This document shows, in pieces, positions 47,175-56,036 of a DNA stretch of 64,000 nt. Each line of letters starts with the position of its first letter. Position 1 is the first letter of the stretch. The notes below the pieces were generated by a model, which was given only the letters and a program-made list of their open reading frames with translations, had not been told where the DNA came from and did not search any database. A program made the translations under genes and the position numbers. The stretch spans positions 552,610-616,609 of the forward strand of contig NZ_VUMV01000001.1 in NCBI RefSeq assembly GCF_009696005.1, read 5' to 3'. This DNA comes from Bilifractor porci. GTDB lineage: Bacteria > Bacillota > Clostridia > Lachnospirales > Lachnospiraceae.

Positions 47175-47203
47175 AGTATAGCGGAAAATTTTTTTCAGTA
47201 CAA
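47175..47203 (-). promoter_or_regulatory. pfkA promoter
   Basis: Minus strand TTGTAC (47198-47203), 17-base A/T-rich spacer, TATACT (47175-47180). Predicted start near 47168, 67 bases before the pfkA ATG. Confidence 0.75.
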
Positions 47204-47282
47204 CCCGCCGCGAACCCGGAATCTCAGCCGGAGTACAGCTGCACGCAGAACAGTCATGCGGGACAGGGGCATCTTCCCGGAA

Positions 47283-47311
47283 TTGACAAGTGCTGTTAAA
47301 AACGATATACT
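47283..47311 (+). promoter_or_regulatory. SRP RNA promoter
   Basis: Perfect TTGACA, 17-base spacer, TATACT immediately upstream of the SRP RNA. Confidence 0.9.
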
Positions 47312-47317
47312 GCGCTT

Positions 47318-47589
47318 ATCCGCGCAGCCGGGGAGATAGCGGTGCCCTGTACCTGCAATCCGCTATAGCAGGGGTGATGCCGAACCGAGGACTTTTTCAT
47401 GATGCAGCTGCCTTTGGAAAGTGGCGCTGACGTCTGGGTCTCACGCAGCGGAAATCTGTGAACCGTGTCAGGACAGGAATGTAGCAGCACTAAGCAGAAC
47501 CTTTCGTGTGCCGTGAGGGCGCCTGGGCTGAGCTAACTGCCGAAGTAACGTGCATGGTGTCGGTCCGAAGCAAGGCGCGCGGCTTTTTT
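47318..47589 (+). ncRNA. ffs: Signal recognition particle RNA, large (Clostridia/Bacillus) type
   Basis: About 270 bases. The apical SRP54-binding hairpin is visible (GAACCGTGTCAGGACAGGAA, then TAGCAGCACTAAGCAGAA), and the 5' Alu-like part carries TAGCGGTGCCCTGTACCTGC and ATCCGCTATAGCAGGGGTGA as in other Clostridia. The ends pair (CCGCGC near 47320 with GCGCGG near 47577) and a T-run closes the transcript. The apical loop (GACAGGAATG) differs from the common GTCCGGAAGG. It is the only plus-strand gene between 10.4 and 63 kb. Ends are estimates. Confidence 0.92.
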
Positions 47590-47941
47590 ATTGTATAAGT
47601 CCAGTTTCGTTCATATTTTATTCATGGTTTGTTCCGTATTTTTTTTCATCCCGCACATTCTTTGCACACTTTTCCCCCGTATACTTAAAACCATCAGATA
47701 CAGAAAACATCTGAGAATTAAGATTAAGGCTTACAACACATTTAATTGTTTCTTTTTCATACACCGGCCGACAGGGTCGGTTCTCCTTCCTTTTTTAGAA
47801 AGAGCGGATCAGACGATCCGCTCTTTTTACGTTTTTTACGATTTAGATATAAAAGAATCTCTCTACTCGTTTTTACAATTTTCCGATACAATTCTGTCCG
47901 GGTTCTGCCGTCTGTTCCTGCAGTTGTTCCTGCAGCTGACC
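47590..47941. other. Spacer downstream of SRP RNA with an orphan terminator
   Basis: No gene recognised. A perfect terminator sits at 47801-47828 on the plus strand (AGAGCGGATC-AGAC-GATCCGCTCT, then TTTTTA), 210 bases beyond the SRP RNA's own terminator. It may end a small unrecognised plus-strand transcript or serve the convergent HAD gene as a bidirectional terminator. Confidence 0.6.
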
Positions 47942-48856
47942 CTACAGAATATACTGACGGAGATACTTCTCCACCTCTGTCAGATCCTGGAATTCACGGG
48001 CATACAGGCCGTCCGCCTCATGCGTTCCCTTCTGTAGATCCGGGACAAAAAAAGTAGGGATACCGGCTCTGCTCCCCGCAAGAACTCCATTGACAGAATC
48101 TTCCAGTACCAGTCCGTCCTGCGGCAGAATTCCCTGTTTCCTGCAGCAGAGCGTATAGATATACGGGTCCGGTTTGGCATATTTTACCATATCCCCCGTA
48201 ATGATAAAGGCAAACCAGTCCTTCGGGGTCCCGGTCAGTCTCAGATTTTCCATCGTGCTCTCTTCTCTGGATCCGGTCGCCAGAATCATCGGAACCTGCT
48301 TCTCATGCAGGAATTTCATCAGTTCAAAAAGGCCCTTCTGGACAGGTATCCCCTCGGTCTCCTTGATCCTCTCCACCTCTGCCCGGTAGCTCTGCTCAAA
48401 TTTCTCAAACGGGAAATCCGGTCCGCAGGCTTTCTGAAAATATTCCATTCGGGATGTTCTGTTCATTCCCATGGTGTTTTTCAGATGATATCCCATCGGC
48501 TCCCCGGTGAAAGACGGTCCCACCAAATCCCAGGCGCGCTGAATCTGCTGCTCCGTCTGGAACATCAGTCCGTCCATATCAAAAATGACAGCCGAGGGCC
48601 ACCCGGTCTTTCGGTTTTCAAAAGGCTCCAGAAGCCGGAGAAGCTGTTCCTCATAATCACCGTGAAGTTCTTCCATATGCCCGGCATGCATCAGATTTGT
48701 CTCCGCGCCGAAAGAACCGTCATCATCCTGAAATTCCCAGACATGATATTCCAGTCCCCGGTCCTCAAAATCAATGCTCCCGATACCGTCCTCTTCCTCA
48801 TAGTCAAAGGAATAGGCCTTTTCCCGAAGGGCGCTCTGCACTTTTGTCAGTCTCAT
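47942..48856 (-). CDS. HAD-superfamily phosphatase with an N-terminal extra domain
   Basis: 304 residues. Residues ~85-304 are a HAD-IA/beta-phosphoglucomutase-like phosphatase: nucleophile motif AVIFDMDGLMFQTE, motif II ILATGSREEST, Lys motif YAKPDP, motif IV VLEDSVNGVLAGSRAGI. Residues 1-80 are a separate small alpha/beta domain (KVQSALREKAYSFDYEEEDGIGSIDF, EYHVWEFQDDDGSFGAETNLM) of unknown role. The substrate is likely a sugar or nucleotide phosphate but is not determined. AGAAAGGA precedes the ATG. Confidence 0.85.
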   Translation of the reverse strand: MRLTKVQSALREKAYSFDYEEEDGIGSIDFEDRGLEYHVWEFQDDDGSFGAETNLMHAGHMEELHGDYEEQLLRLLEPFENRKTGWPSAVIFDMDGLMFQTEQQIQRAWDLVGPSFTGEPMGYHLKNTMGMNRTSRMEYFQKACGPDFPFEKFEQSYRAEVERIKETEGIPVQKGLFELMKFLHEKQVPMILATGSREESTMENLRLTGTPKDWFAFIITGDMVKYAKPDPYIYTLCCRKQGILPQDGLVLEDSVNGVLAGSRAGIPTFFVPDLQKGTHEADGLYAREFQDLTEVEKYLRQYIL

Positions 48857-49038
48857 GATTTGTAATCCTTTCTTTCCCCCTGCTTTTCAAAGGACAGCGG
48901 CTTCTTATGCAGACAAGTTAATCCCGCCGCTGTCATGGAACTTGAGCCGCTTTTGTAAAGAACGACTATTCCTGGTACAGACGGGGTAATTCCGGCGTAA
49001 AACAGCGGCGTTTCCTCATCCGGTTCCCGCGTCAGGTC

Positions 49039-49968
49039 TCAGGCTCTCTGAAGAATCTCCAGCTCCACGCCATTGGGGTCTTCAATAAGGAAGTTGCGGA
49101 ACCGCAGTTTTTCTACATAACCGGGCTCGCAGTTCACCTTTACTCCTGCCTTTTTTGCCCTCTCCCAGATCTCATCCAGATGGCTGGTGCGGATGGCAAG
49201 ATGGCGCAAAATACCTTTGGTCTTGACAGACGGGTGCGCCTCTCCTTCCGGCTCCTCATACTGAATCAGTTCCAGCATGGCATCACCGCCCAGGGAAAAA
49301 TAATGGATCTGATGATCTCCCATATCCACGTTGTACAGCTTTTGAAGCCCTATGACATCAGCGTAAAACTCTTCCGTTTTCCGCATATCCTTCACATTGA
49401 TCGTAATGTGATCCAGCTTTCTCTGGAATACCAGCTGTTCCCTGAGTTTTTCCTCCGCCGCCTCGCCGTTCAGCAGCCGGACCAGCTCCAGCGCGAATTC
49501 CATGGCGGCTCCCGGCCCATGGCCGGTTGTCACCGTCCCATCTGTAACCACGGCAAGATCCACAGGCTCGGCACCAGCCAGCGTATCCTCCATCCCCGGA
49601 TAGACCGTGGCTTTCTTCCCGTTCACAAACCCAAGAGCTCCAAAAACAGACGGGGCAGCGCAGATGGCCGCGACTCTTTTTCCTTCTGTGTAGGCCTGAT
49701 TCAGAAGTTCTCTAAGCCCCTTATGCTCCGAGAGGTTCCTGGTTCCCAGTCCTCCTCCGGGAAGGATAAAAAGCTCGCCGTCCTTAAAGTCCAGTTCCTC
49801 AAACACCGCGTCTGCCGCAAGATAAATATTGTGTGAGCCCAGAATTTTCTTCTGCCCCATAACAGAGACCGTTGTCACGTCATTGCCTGCGCGCCGCAGA
49901 AAATCCACAGGCGTAATTGCCTCGACCTCTTCCAGTCCGTCCGCAAGAAACTCATAAACCTTAGCCAT
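49039..49968 (-). CDS. DJ-1/PfpI domain fused to a VOC (glyoxalase-like) domain
   Basis: 309 residues. Residues 1-172: DJ-1 family, with conserved Glu in GLEEVEA, nucleophilic C103 in AAICAAPSVFG and the THG-like TGHGPGA. Residues 182-309: one VOC domain with candidate metal ligands H187 (LDHITINV), E233 (MLELIQY), H256 (LRHLAIR) and E303 (NGVELEIL). DJ-1 proteins act as deglycases or glutathione-independent glyoxalases; VOC enzymes include glyoxalase I. Having both in one chain suggests handling of methylglyoxal-like dicarbonyls, which is inference. AAAGGAGGT precedes the ATG. Confidence 0.88.
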   Translation of the reverse strand: MAKVYEFLADGLEEVEAITPVDFLRRAGNDVTTVSVMGQKKILGSHNIYLAADAVFEELDFKDGELFILPGGGLGTRNLSEHKGLRELLNQAYTEGKRVAAICAAPSVFGALGFVNGKKATVYPGMEDTLAGAEPVDLAVVTDGTVTTGHGPGAAMEFALELVRLLNGEAAEEKLREQLVFQRKLDHITINVKDMRKTEEFYADVIGLQKLYNVDMGDHQIHYFSLGGDAMLELIQYEEPEGEAHPSVKTKGILRHLAIRTSHLDEIWERAKKAGVKVNCEPGYVEKLRFRNFLIEDPNGVELEILQRA

Positions 49969-50077
49969 TTCCGACCTCCTTTTCTTTCATACACAAAAAG
50001 TCCTGGCAGTGCTCCGCGTTTCCGCCATTATCCGCAAAGGGGGACGTTCCAAGCAAGCAGCATTTTCCCGCATCCCC

Positions 50078-50872
50078 TTATATGCCGCGCCCCTTATCCA
50101 CACAGGCACTCACCGCATCCATTACCGCTCCGCGGAAGCCTTTCTCTTCCAGAACCTTTACTGCCTCGATCGTGGTCCCGGCCGGAGAACAGACCATATC
50201 TTTCAGCTCTCCGGGATGCTTCCCGGTCTCCAGAACCATTTTCGCACTTCCCAGCACTGCCTGAGAAGCAAAAACATACGCCTGTTTTCTGGGCATTCCC
50301 TTTAAAACAGCCGCATCGGCCATCGCCTCTATAAAAAGAAATACATAGGCCGGCGAACTTCCGCTGATTCCTGTAACAACATCAATCATAGATTCTGCTG
50401 TAATTTCTGTTTTTCCAAAGCTCTGGAAAATATTCTCAACAAGCTGTATATCCTCTTCCGAAAGATTTCCATTCGGACAGATCGCCGTCATTCCCTCCCC
50501 CACAAGGGCAGGCGTATTCGGCATGGTACGCACAATTTTCCGATCCGGCCCCAGCTTTTTCGCAAACCAGTCCAGCGTTTTTCCGGGAGCAAGCGACACG
50601 ACAATCGAATCCGGCTTTAGAGCGTCCGCTATTTCATCCAGAACTTCCTCCATGTACACCGGTTTTACCGCCAGAACAAGGACATCCGCAAACGACGCGG
50701 CCTCCCGATTATCGGGAGTAACCCCAATGCTATATTCCTTTTTTGCTCTTTCTATGGAATTTCTCGTTTTTGCCGTAGCTATGATCTGATCCGGAGCAAC
50801 CAGCTTCTTCCGAAGAATTCCCCCTATCATAGCTCCTGCCATATTCCCGCATCCGATAAATCCTATTTTCAA
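50078..50872 (-). CDS. proC: Pyrroline-5-carboxylate reductase
   Basis: 264 residues. Rossmann start KIGFIGCGNMAGAMIGGIL, LAVKPVYMEEVL, RTMPNTPALVGEGMTA, VTGISGSSPAYVFLFIEAMADAAVLKGM and CSPAGTTIEAVKVLEEKGFRGAVMDAV. Last step of proline synthesis. The start is a TTG at 50872 with AGGAGG seven bases ahead; the frame upstream to 50911 is not ProC-like and no other start carries a ribosome site. Confidence 0.95.
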   Translation of the reverse strand: MKIGFIGCGNMAGAMIGGILRKKLVAPDQIIATAKTRNSIERAKKEYSIGVTPDNREAASFADVLVLAVKPVYMEEVLDEIADALKPDSIVVSLAPGKTLDWFAKKLGPDRKIVRTMPNTPALVGEGMTAICPNGNLSEEDIQLVENIFQSFGKTEITAESMIDVVTGISGSSPAYVFLFIEAMADAAVLKGMPRKQAYVFASQAVLGSAKMVLETGKHPGELKDMVCSPAGTTIEAVKVLEEKGFRGAVMDAVSACVDKGRGI

Positions 50873-51001
50873 CCGTCTACCTCCTGTAAAATCTTCAGGT
50901 TTTATCCGCACGCTCCTCCGAATGATACGCCGAAGAATCCTCTCACCGCAAAAACATAGTTTTCTTTTTTACGGAATCTGTTTTTGTCTGCCCTGCATGC
51001 A

Positions 51002-51973
51002 TCAATTTTCCACAGGAATTGTACCACACTTTTGCACACCCTGTCCGTCAAACCTTGGAATAAAACTCTCCTTTGCTGTCCCGCCCTCCTGGATGTAGGC
51101 GTTTTTCACTCCCAGCCCCAGAGCAAAATTCACAAGTCTTTCGTAAGATCTTTTTGTAATTTTCCTGCCGATTTCCGGGTATTTCTCTTCTGTATCAGCG
51201 AACGGCGTATACTGACTCATCAGACTTAAGAATACCGAATCGCCATAGGTATTGTAAACATAAGAGACGATCCGCTCCGCATTTTTCACCTGACCGGGAA
51301 GCAGCAGATGCCGTACAATGACTCCCTTCTTCATGATTTTTCCGGATGTATTTCCGGCTTCCGGACCGAACACCGGCTCCGGACACTGGCGAACCATCTC
51401 TTTCAAAGCACGCTTCGCCCAAAAGGAATAATCCCCGGCTGAAGAATAACGCATTGCCGGAGCCTGATCCATATACTTAAAATCCGTAAGATAAATATCT
51501 ATGAGCCCGTCCAGAAGCCGGAGGGTCTCCGGATCCTCATAACCTCCGCAGTTACAGACAAACGGAATCTTAAGACCCTGCTTTTTTGCCTCGGCGGCGG
51601 CAAAGGCAATCTGCGGAAAATAGGGAGTCGGAGTGACAAGGTTGATATTATTGGCGTTTTGAGCCTCCAGCTCAAAAAAGATCTCAATCAGCCTGTCCAA
51701 AGTGATCGGCATGCCTGCATGCGCTGCCGCGACTTCCCTGTTCTGGCAATAGACACAGCGCAAATTGCATCCGCTGAAGAATACTGTTCCTGACCCGTTC
51801 CTGCCGGATATGCAGGGTTCTTCCCAAAAATGCAGCGCGGCTCTCGCAGCATAAAGCTGAGAGGGAACACCACAAAATCCTTTTCTTCCGCTCTGTCTGT
51901 CGGTTCCGCAGCGCCTGGGGCAGATCGTACAGCGACTCATTTTTTCATTGATAAAATCTCTGGTAATTTCCAT
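51002..51973 (-). CDS. Radical SAM protein, PflX/COG1313-like
   Basis: 323 residues. Radical SAM cluster motif CNLRCVYCQN (residues ~69-78), preceded by an extra cysteine set CTICPRRCGTDRQSGRKGFCG. The NINLVTPTPYFPQIAFA and IYLTDFKYMD stretches follow the family of pyruvate-formate-lyase-activase-related proteins of unknown substrate. An extended -10 (TGATATAAT) lies only 9 bases before the ATG at 51973 and there is no Shine-Dalgarno, so the mRNA may be leaderless; ATG 51940 is an alternative. Confidence 0.85.
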   Translation of the reverse strand: MEITRDFINEKMSRCTICPRRCGTDRQSGRKGFCGVPSQLYAARAALHFWEEPCISGRNGSGTVFFSGCNLRCVYCQNREVAAAHAGMPITLDRLIEIFFELEAQNANNINLVTPTPYFPQIAFAAAEAKKQGLKIPFVCNCGGYEDPETLRLLDGLIDIYLTDFKYMDQAPAMRYSSAGDYSFWAKRALKEMVRQCPEPVFGPEAGNTSGKIMKKGVIVRHLLLPGQVKNAERIVSYVYNTYGDSVFLSLMSQYTPFADTEEKYPEIGRKITKRSYERLVNFALGLGVKNAYIQEGGTAKESFIPRFDGQGVQKCGTIPVEN

Positions 51974-52063
51974 ATGGAGTAATTATATCATGATGTCTCC
52001 CCTATCCGAAAATAAAAATCTTATGCTCTCTTGTCCAAACCAAAAAACAGGCGGTCAATTCTA

Positions 52064-52103
52064 TACGAAAAGAAAATATTTTTCCGAAATATTTCTTTCC
52101 GTA
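52064..52103 (-). terminator. Long imperfect hairpin after the dehydrogenase gene
   Basis: TACG-AAAAG-AAAATATTT and its near-complement ending CTTTCCGTA form an 18-base arm hairpin with one bulge, 48 bases past the dehydrogenase stop. It probably ends the sugar operon. Confidence 0.5.
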
Positions 52104-52151
52104 CAGAAACAAACCGCCCAACATGCATGCATTTATAAATTAAGGATCACA

Positions 52152-53765
52152 TTATGCCATATATTTATGAATGGTAGCTCGTACTGCTCCGGGACCCTGA
52201 ATCATCTCACGGAACATCTCTTCTACCTTGTCCCCTACGCCGTCTTTGTATAAATCTGTAAAAAACAACCGCTCATTGGAAAGAATCGGTTTCAGCTGAT
52301 TTGTAAAAGTCTCCGGTTTTCCCACTTCTATATCCTTAAACGCTTCCGTCAATTCCTCATCCATCGGATCAGGAGCCAGTTCAAATTTATGACCGGCATC
52401 ATCTACAGCCAGCATATACCGCAGCCAGCCCGCTATTCCTAATGGAATAGCTACCAACTGATTTGCGCTTCCATATTTTGCCACATAAGCTTTAATGGTC
52501 TCCCCAAAACGAATCCCTTCCATCTGAGAAACATCTACAGCTAAACGCATATTTGTGTCTCCAAGATATTCATTTGGAAATCTGTCGTTAAAAAGCTCAT
52601 CCGCAAAAGCCTTAGGTGAAAGGATCTTCGGATCCTTTACCATGGGAAGGCCTTCATCCTCGACCATATGTGCCATTTTCAACAGATCCGGATTATGGTT
52701 AAGCATGGAGGCAAACAATTCTTCTCCCAAAACCACTCCGATCGGCCCCATGGCGGTATGCACAGGATTGAGACAGGCAGTTACTTTCATACGTTCCGTA
52801 AGATTGACCGTATCTCTGTCTGCCATATAAACTCCATATCCTTTTTCCAACTCCGGACGGCCATTGGGAAAACTATCTTCAATAACAAGATACTGGACTT
52901 TTTCTGCATTCGCAAAAGGTGCTATATAGGTTTTCTTTGATGTGATGACCGGCTGCATGTTCTCAATTCCCATTTTTTCCAGATCATCTGCAATCTTCTC
53001 ACTTGGTCTGGGTGTAATTTTATCAATCATAGTCCAGGGGAACGTAACACATTTCTCATCCTCGACGTAAGAAACAAACCCATCATCTACGAAACCTCTC
53101 TTATACCACTCCGAAATTATAGTGAGTACAGAATCCTTTAGTTTCGCTCCGTTTTGCGAACAATTATCCATAGATACCAGGGCAATCGGGGTCTTCCCAT
53201 TTTGATAGCGCGTGTATAACATTGATGCAACAATCGCCATTGCGCTGGTTGCTTTATCCGGTCCATTCTCAATATCAGCCTGAATAAATGGAAAATATCC
53301 GCCATCAGTCTTTTTTAAGGCATATCCTTTTTCCGTAATTGTGAAAGAAACCATCTGTAAATCTCTGCTGGAGAAGACCGCTTTCATCCTCGCCCATGCT
53401 TTGGGATCGTCGGATTTTGCCTTAATTGCTTCCGCCAGAGATCCAATGACACGATACTCTCTGGTGCCATCTCCATTAAGAATGACACTAATCCCCAAAT
53501 TGTCAAATGGTGCATATATTTTATCAACTACATCGTAATCAAATGTTTCTACACATGTAATACCACGGTCAAGCAAACCCTTTTCCATCAGATCATCCGC
53601 GATACCTCCGATAAAAATACGGAAAATATTGCCAATCCCAAAATGCACCCATCTAGGAGATTTTCTTGCCTTTTCAGTCGCCTGTTCAATATCATAGTCC
53701 GGCAGAGTGAATCCTATTTTCTCCCATTGCGCTTTGTCCTTAATTCCTTCCAGTGATAATTTCAT
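52152..53765 (-). CDS. Mannitol dehydrogenase / fructuronate reductase family oxidoreductase
   Basis: 537 residues. N-terminal NAD domain (WVHFGIGNIFRIFIGGIADDLME, VETFDYDVVDKIY), central SMDNCSQNG, FPWTMIDKITPRP, and the C-terminal catalytic RMKVTACLNPVHTAMGPIG (K...N..H triad of the polyol-specific long-chain family). Members oxidise mannitol/altritol or reduce fructuronate/tagaturonate (UxuB-like); the exact sugar is open. Last gene of the rbs-type operon in the AT-rich block. AGGAGGG precedes the ATG. Confidence 0.88.
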   Translation of the reverse strand: MKLSLEGIKDKAQWEKIGFTLPDYDIEQATEKARKSPRWVHFGIGNIFRIFIGGIADDLMEKGLLDRGITCVETFDYDVVDKIYAPFDNLGISVILNGDGTREYRVIGSLAEAIKAKSDDPKAWARMKAVFSSRDLQMVSFTITEKGYALKKTDGGYFPFIQADIENGPDKATSAMAIVASMLYTRYQNGKTPIALVSMDNCSQNGAKLKDSVLTIISEWYKRGFVDDGFVSYVEDEKCVTFPWTMIDKITPRPSEKIADDLEKMGIENMQPVITSKKTYIAPFANAEKVQYLVIEDSFPNGRPELEKGYGVYMADRDTVNLTERMKVTACLNPVHTAMGPIGVVLGEELFASMLNHNPDLLKMAHMVEDEGLPMVKDPKILSPKAFADELFNDRFPNEYLGDTNMRLAVDVSQMEGIRFGETIKAYVAKYGSANQLVAIPLGIAGWLRYMLAVDDAGHKFELAPDPMDEELTEAFKDIEVGKPETFTNQLKPILSNERLFFTDLYKDGVGDKVEEMFREMIQGPGAVRATIHKYMA

Positions 53766-54088
53766 GCGTAAAACCCTCCTTTAGATTTAGAAACAGACAA
53801 TTTATATGTCGGAATTTTTATCACGTTCTTAATAACTGCCAGGATGTTTCCTCCCCTGTTTACGTATAGTTATTCGTACTACAATCCTGACTTAACTCTT
53901 TGTTGCTCCGACATACTAAAAACTGTTAGGACACGAAATATATTATATAACATGGACTAAAAAAATGCATATTTATTTAAGCAACGCATACTCACGAGGA
54001 AAGAATCTAGTTTAACAATCGTAAAAAATAAAGTCCTATTATTTTCCTTATTGACCAATAAGCTTCCCTTCATTTTTCTTTTTTCAAA
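53766..54088. other. AT-rich spacer between esterase and dehydrogenase genes
   Basis: About 320 bases with no gene. A small CTTATT-GACC-AATAAG hairpin lies near 54048. No clear promoter could be fixed, although the distance suggests the dehydrogenase gene may have its own. Confidence 0.5.
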
Positions 54089-55051
54089 TTATTGATTCAC
54101 AAAGGCTGCGATATAATTCAAAGCCTCAAATGATTTTTCATAGGTACTATTCAAGAACCCATGAATCATGCCCTTCATAATGTGATACTCAACAGATATG
54201 CCACTATCAAACAACCTGGCTGCATACTGAAGGCCTTGATCCAATAACGGATCACATTCCGCCGAGATAAAGCACGCTGGTGGAAGATTTGTTAAATCCT
54301 CTTCCAGTAACGGTGAAGCAAGTGGATTCTTCATGTCTTCTAATTCATTGAAATATTCCTTAATCCCTTCACATCCATTGATTTCCAGAAAATATCCGTG
54401 ACCGTAGCGGATTTCCGAAGTACTAAGATGATCCGCTTTTTGTATTACACAAGGATACACCAATATTTGCTTAGCAATCTCTGGGGTTCCCTCATTTCGC
54501 GCTTTAAGAGTTAATGCTGCCGTAAAATTACCTCCTGCACTATCCCCGCCTACACAAATATTGTTAGTTAATCCATGAATACTATCCGCATGTTGACAAA
54601 CCCATTTTAAAACTGCATAACAATCATTCAAACCAATAGGAAATTTATATTCCGGAGCAAGCCTATAATCCGGCGAAACTACGACCATCTTCCCTTTTAA
54701 AGAGAGATATCTGTTTACATACTCATAGACATCTATGTTATTATATTCAAATCCACCGCCATGAATAAAAATCAACACTGGGTGTTGTTTTTTATCATCT
54801 GGGTAATATATTCTAACCGGTACGCGATAATTTCCATTTAATACTGTAATATCTTCCGCATCTAATGCCATCATATCTTCATAGCAATTACACCTCATTA
54901 TTGCATCTGTCATAGCTGCTACTGATTCCAGATTGGATCTTCTTCTCCATCTATCCGGATGCTCCAGATCCAATACTTGCGGTTTTCCAATATTTACTTC
55001 TGGTGAAACCTCCCCATATTCCGGTTCAATAAACTTACGATATTCTTTCAT
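54089..55051 (-). CDS. Alpha/beta hydrolase, HSL-type esterase
   Basis: 320 residues. Oxyanion HGGGFEY, nucleophile GDSAGGN, acid AECDPLLDQG and histidine MIHGF in the order of the hormone-sensitive-lipase/acetyl-esterase family. It probably removes acyl groups, e.g. acetyl from a sugar. Its ATG overlaps the last base of the permease gene's stop, so it is part of the transporter operon; the context suggests deacetylation of the imported glycoside. Confidence 0.88.
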   Translation of the reverse strand: MKEYRKFIEPEYGEVSPEVNIGKPQVLDLEHPDRWRRRSNLESVAAMTDAIMRCNCYEDMMALDAEDITVLNGNYRVPVRIYYPDDKKQHPVLIFIHGGGFEYNNIDVYEYVNRYLSLKGKMVVVSPDYRLAPEYKFPIGLNDCYAVLKWVCQHADSIHGLTNNICVGGDSAGGNFTAALTLKARNEGTPEIAKQILVYPCVIQKADHLSTSEIRYGHGYFLEINGCEGIKEYFNELEDMKNPLASPLLEEDLTNLPPACFISAECDPLLDQGLQYAARLFDSGISVEYHIMKGMIHGFLNSTYEKSFEALNYIAAFVNQ

Positions 55052-56019
55052 TACACCGCCGCCTTTCTTTTGTTTTTTGAAGAAATTATCTTCTGTATAC
55101 CATCAGCACACACCGCAATAAGGAGAATTGCACCACGAATTACTTGTTGATAGTATTCACTTATATTTAAAATTGTCATCCCATTAGTCAATACTCCAAT
55201 AATTACAACTCCGCAAACCGCCTTAGAAATTTTTCCTTCTCCACCAGCAAGGCTAACACCACCAAGAACAACCGCGGTAAGTGCATCCATTTCCATGTTC
55301 TTACCGGCTGTTGGCTGACCAGAATTGATACGGCCAAGCATTATAATACCTGCCAGACCCGCAAGAAAGCCAGAAATCCCATATGAAATTATCTGTAACT
55401 TCTGAGTATTAATACCAGAAAGTCGTGCTGCTTCAGCGTTACTACCAACTGCATAAAAATGACGACCAATATATGTACGATTCAGAACCAGTGCTGCAAG
55501 CAAAATAACAACTGCGAAAATAATAATCGGAACTGGAATAAAACCAACTTTCCCCTGAGCTATGACAGTTGCATATGGAGAAATATCGTATATAGGCATG
55601 CCTCCACAAATGAGATACGCGACACCTTGTAAGATAATCTGCATTGCTAGTGTGCCAATCATTGCAAAGATACCAGTTTTTACAATAATAAAACCAGTAA
55701 CAAGATCAATGGCCGTTGTAAGCACAATCGCAAATATATACGCTGCTATGAGCGGCATATGCTGATTCGCCATAAATGCTGCTGCCATGATGCATCCCAT
55801 AGATAGCAGAGAACTAATACCTAAATCAATCCCCCCAGCTATCAGTACAAAAACCATACCAATAGAAGCGATACCCATAATAGAGGACTGCCTTAATATT
55901 GTTAGAAAATTCTGGCCGGTAAAAAATGCACTAGGCTTCATTATTCCAAAAAAGGCGACCAAAATAATCAATATATAAACTATAAAATATTGTTTTGAAA
56001 AATTCTTAAAAGATTTCAT
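55051..56019 (-). CDS. Ribose-type sugar ABC transporter permease (RbsC-like)
   Basis: About 322 residues with 8-10 membrane helices. IASIGMVFVLIAGGIDLGISSLLSMGCIMAA, IGTLAMQIILQGVAYLICGG, YAVGSNAEAARLSGINTQKLQIISYGISGFLAGLAGIIMLGRINSGQPTAG are hallmarks of the RbsC/AraH family. I take ATG 56019 with AGAGGGAAG ahead over the overlapping ATG 56040, which has none. Partner of the ATPase directly upstream. Confidence 0.93.
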   Translation of the reverse strand: MKSFKNFSKQYFIVYILIILVAFFGIMKPSAFFTGQNFLTILRQSSIMGIASIGMVFVLIAGGIDLGISSLLSMGCIMAAAFMANQHMPLIAAYIFAIVLTTAIDLVTGFIIVKTGIFAMIGTLAMQIILQGVAYLICGGMPIYDISPYATVIAQGKVGFIPVPIIIFAVVILLAALVLNRTYIGRHFYAVGSNAEAARLSGINTQKLQIISYGISGFLAGLAGIIMLGRINSGQPTAGKNMEMDALTAVVLGGVSLAGGEGKISKAVCGVVIIGVLTNGMTILNISEYYQQVIRGAILLIAVCADGIQKIISSKNKRKAAV

Positions 56020-56036
56020 GTATATATTCTTCCCTC

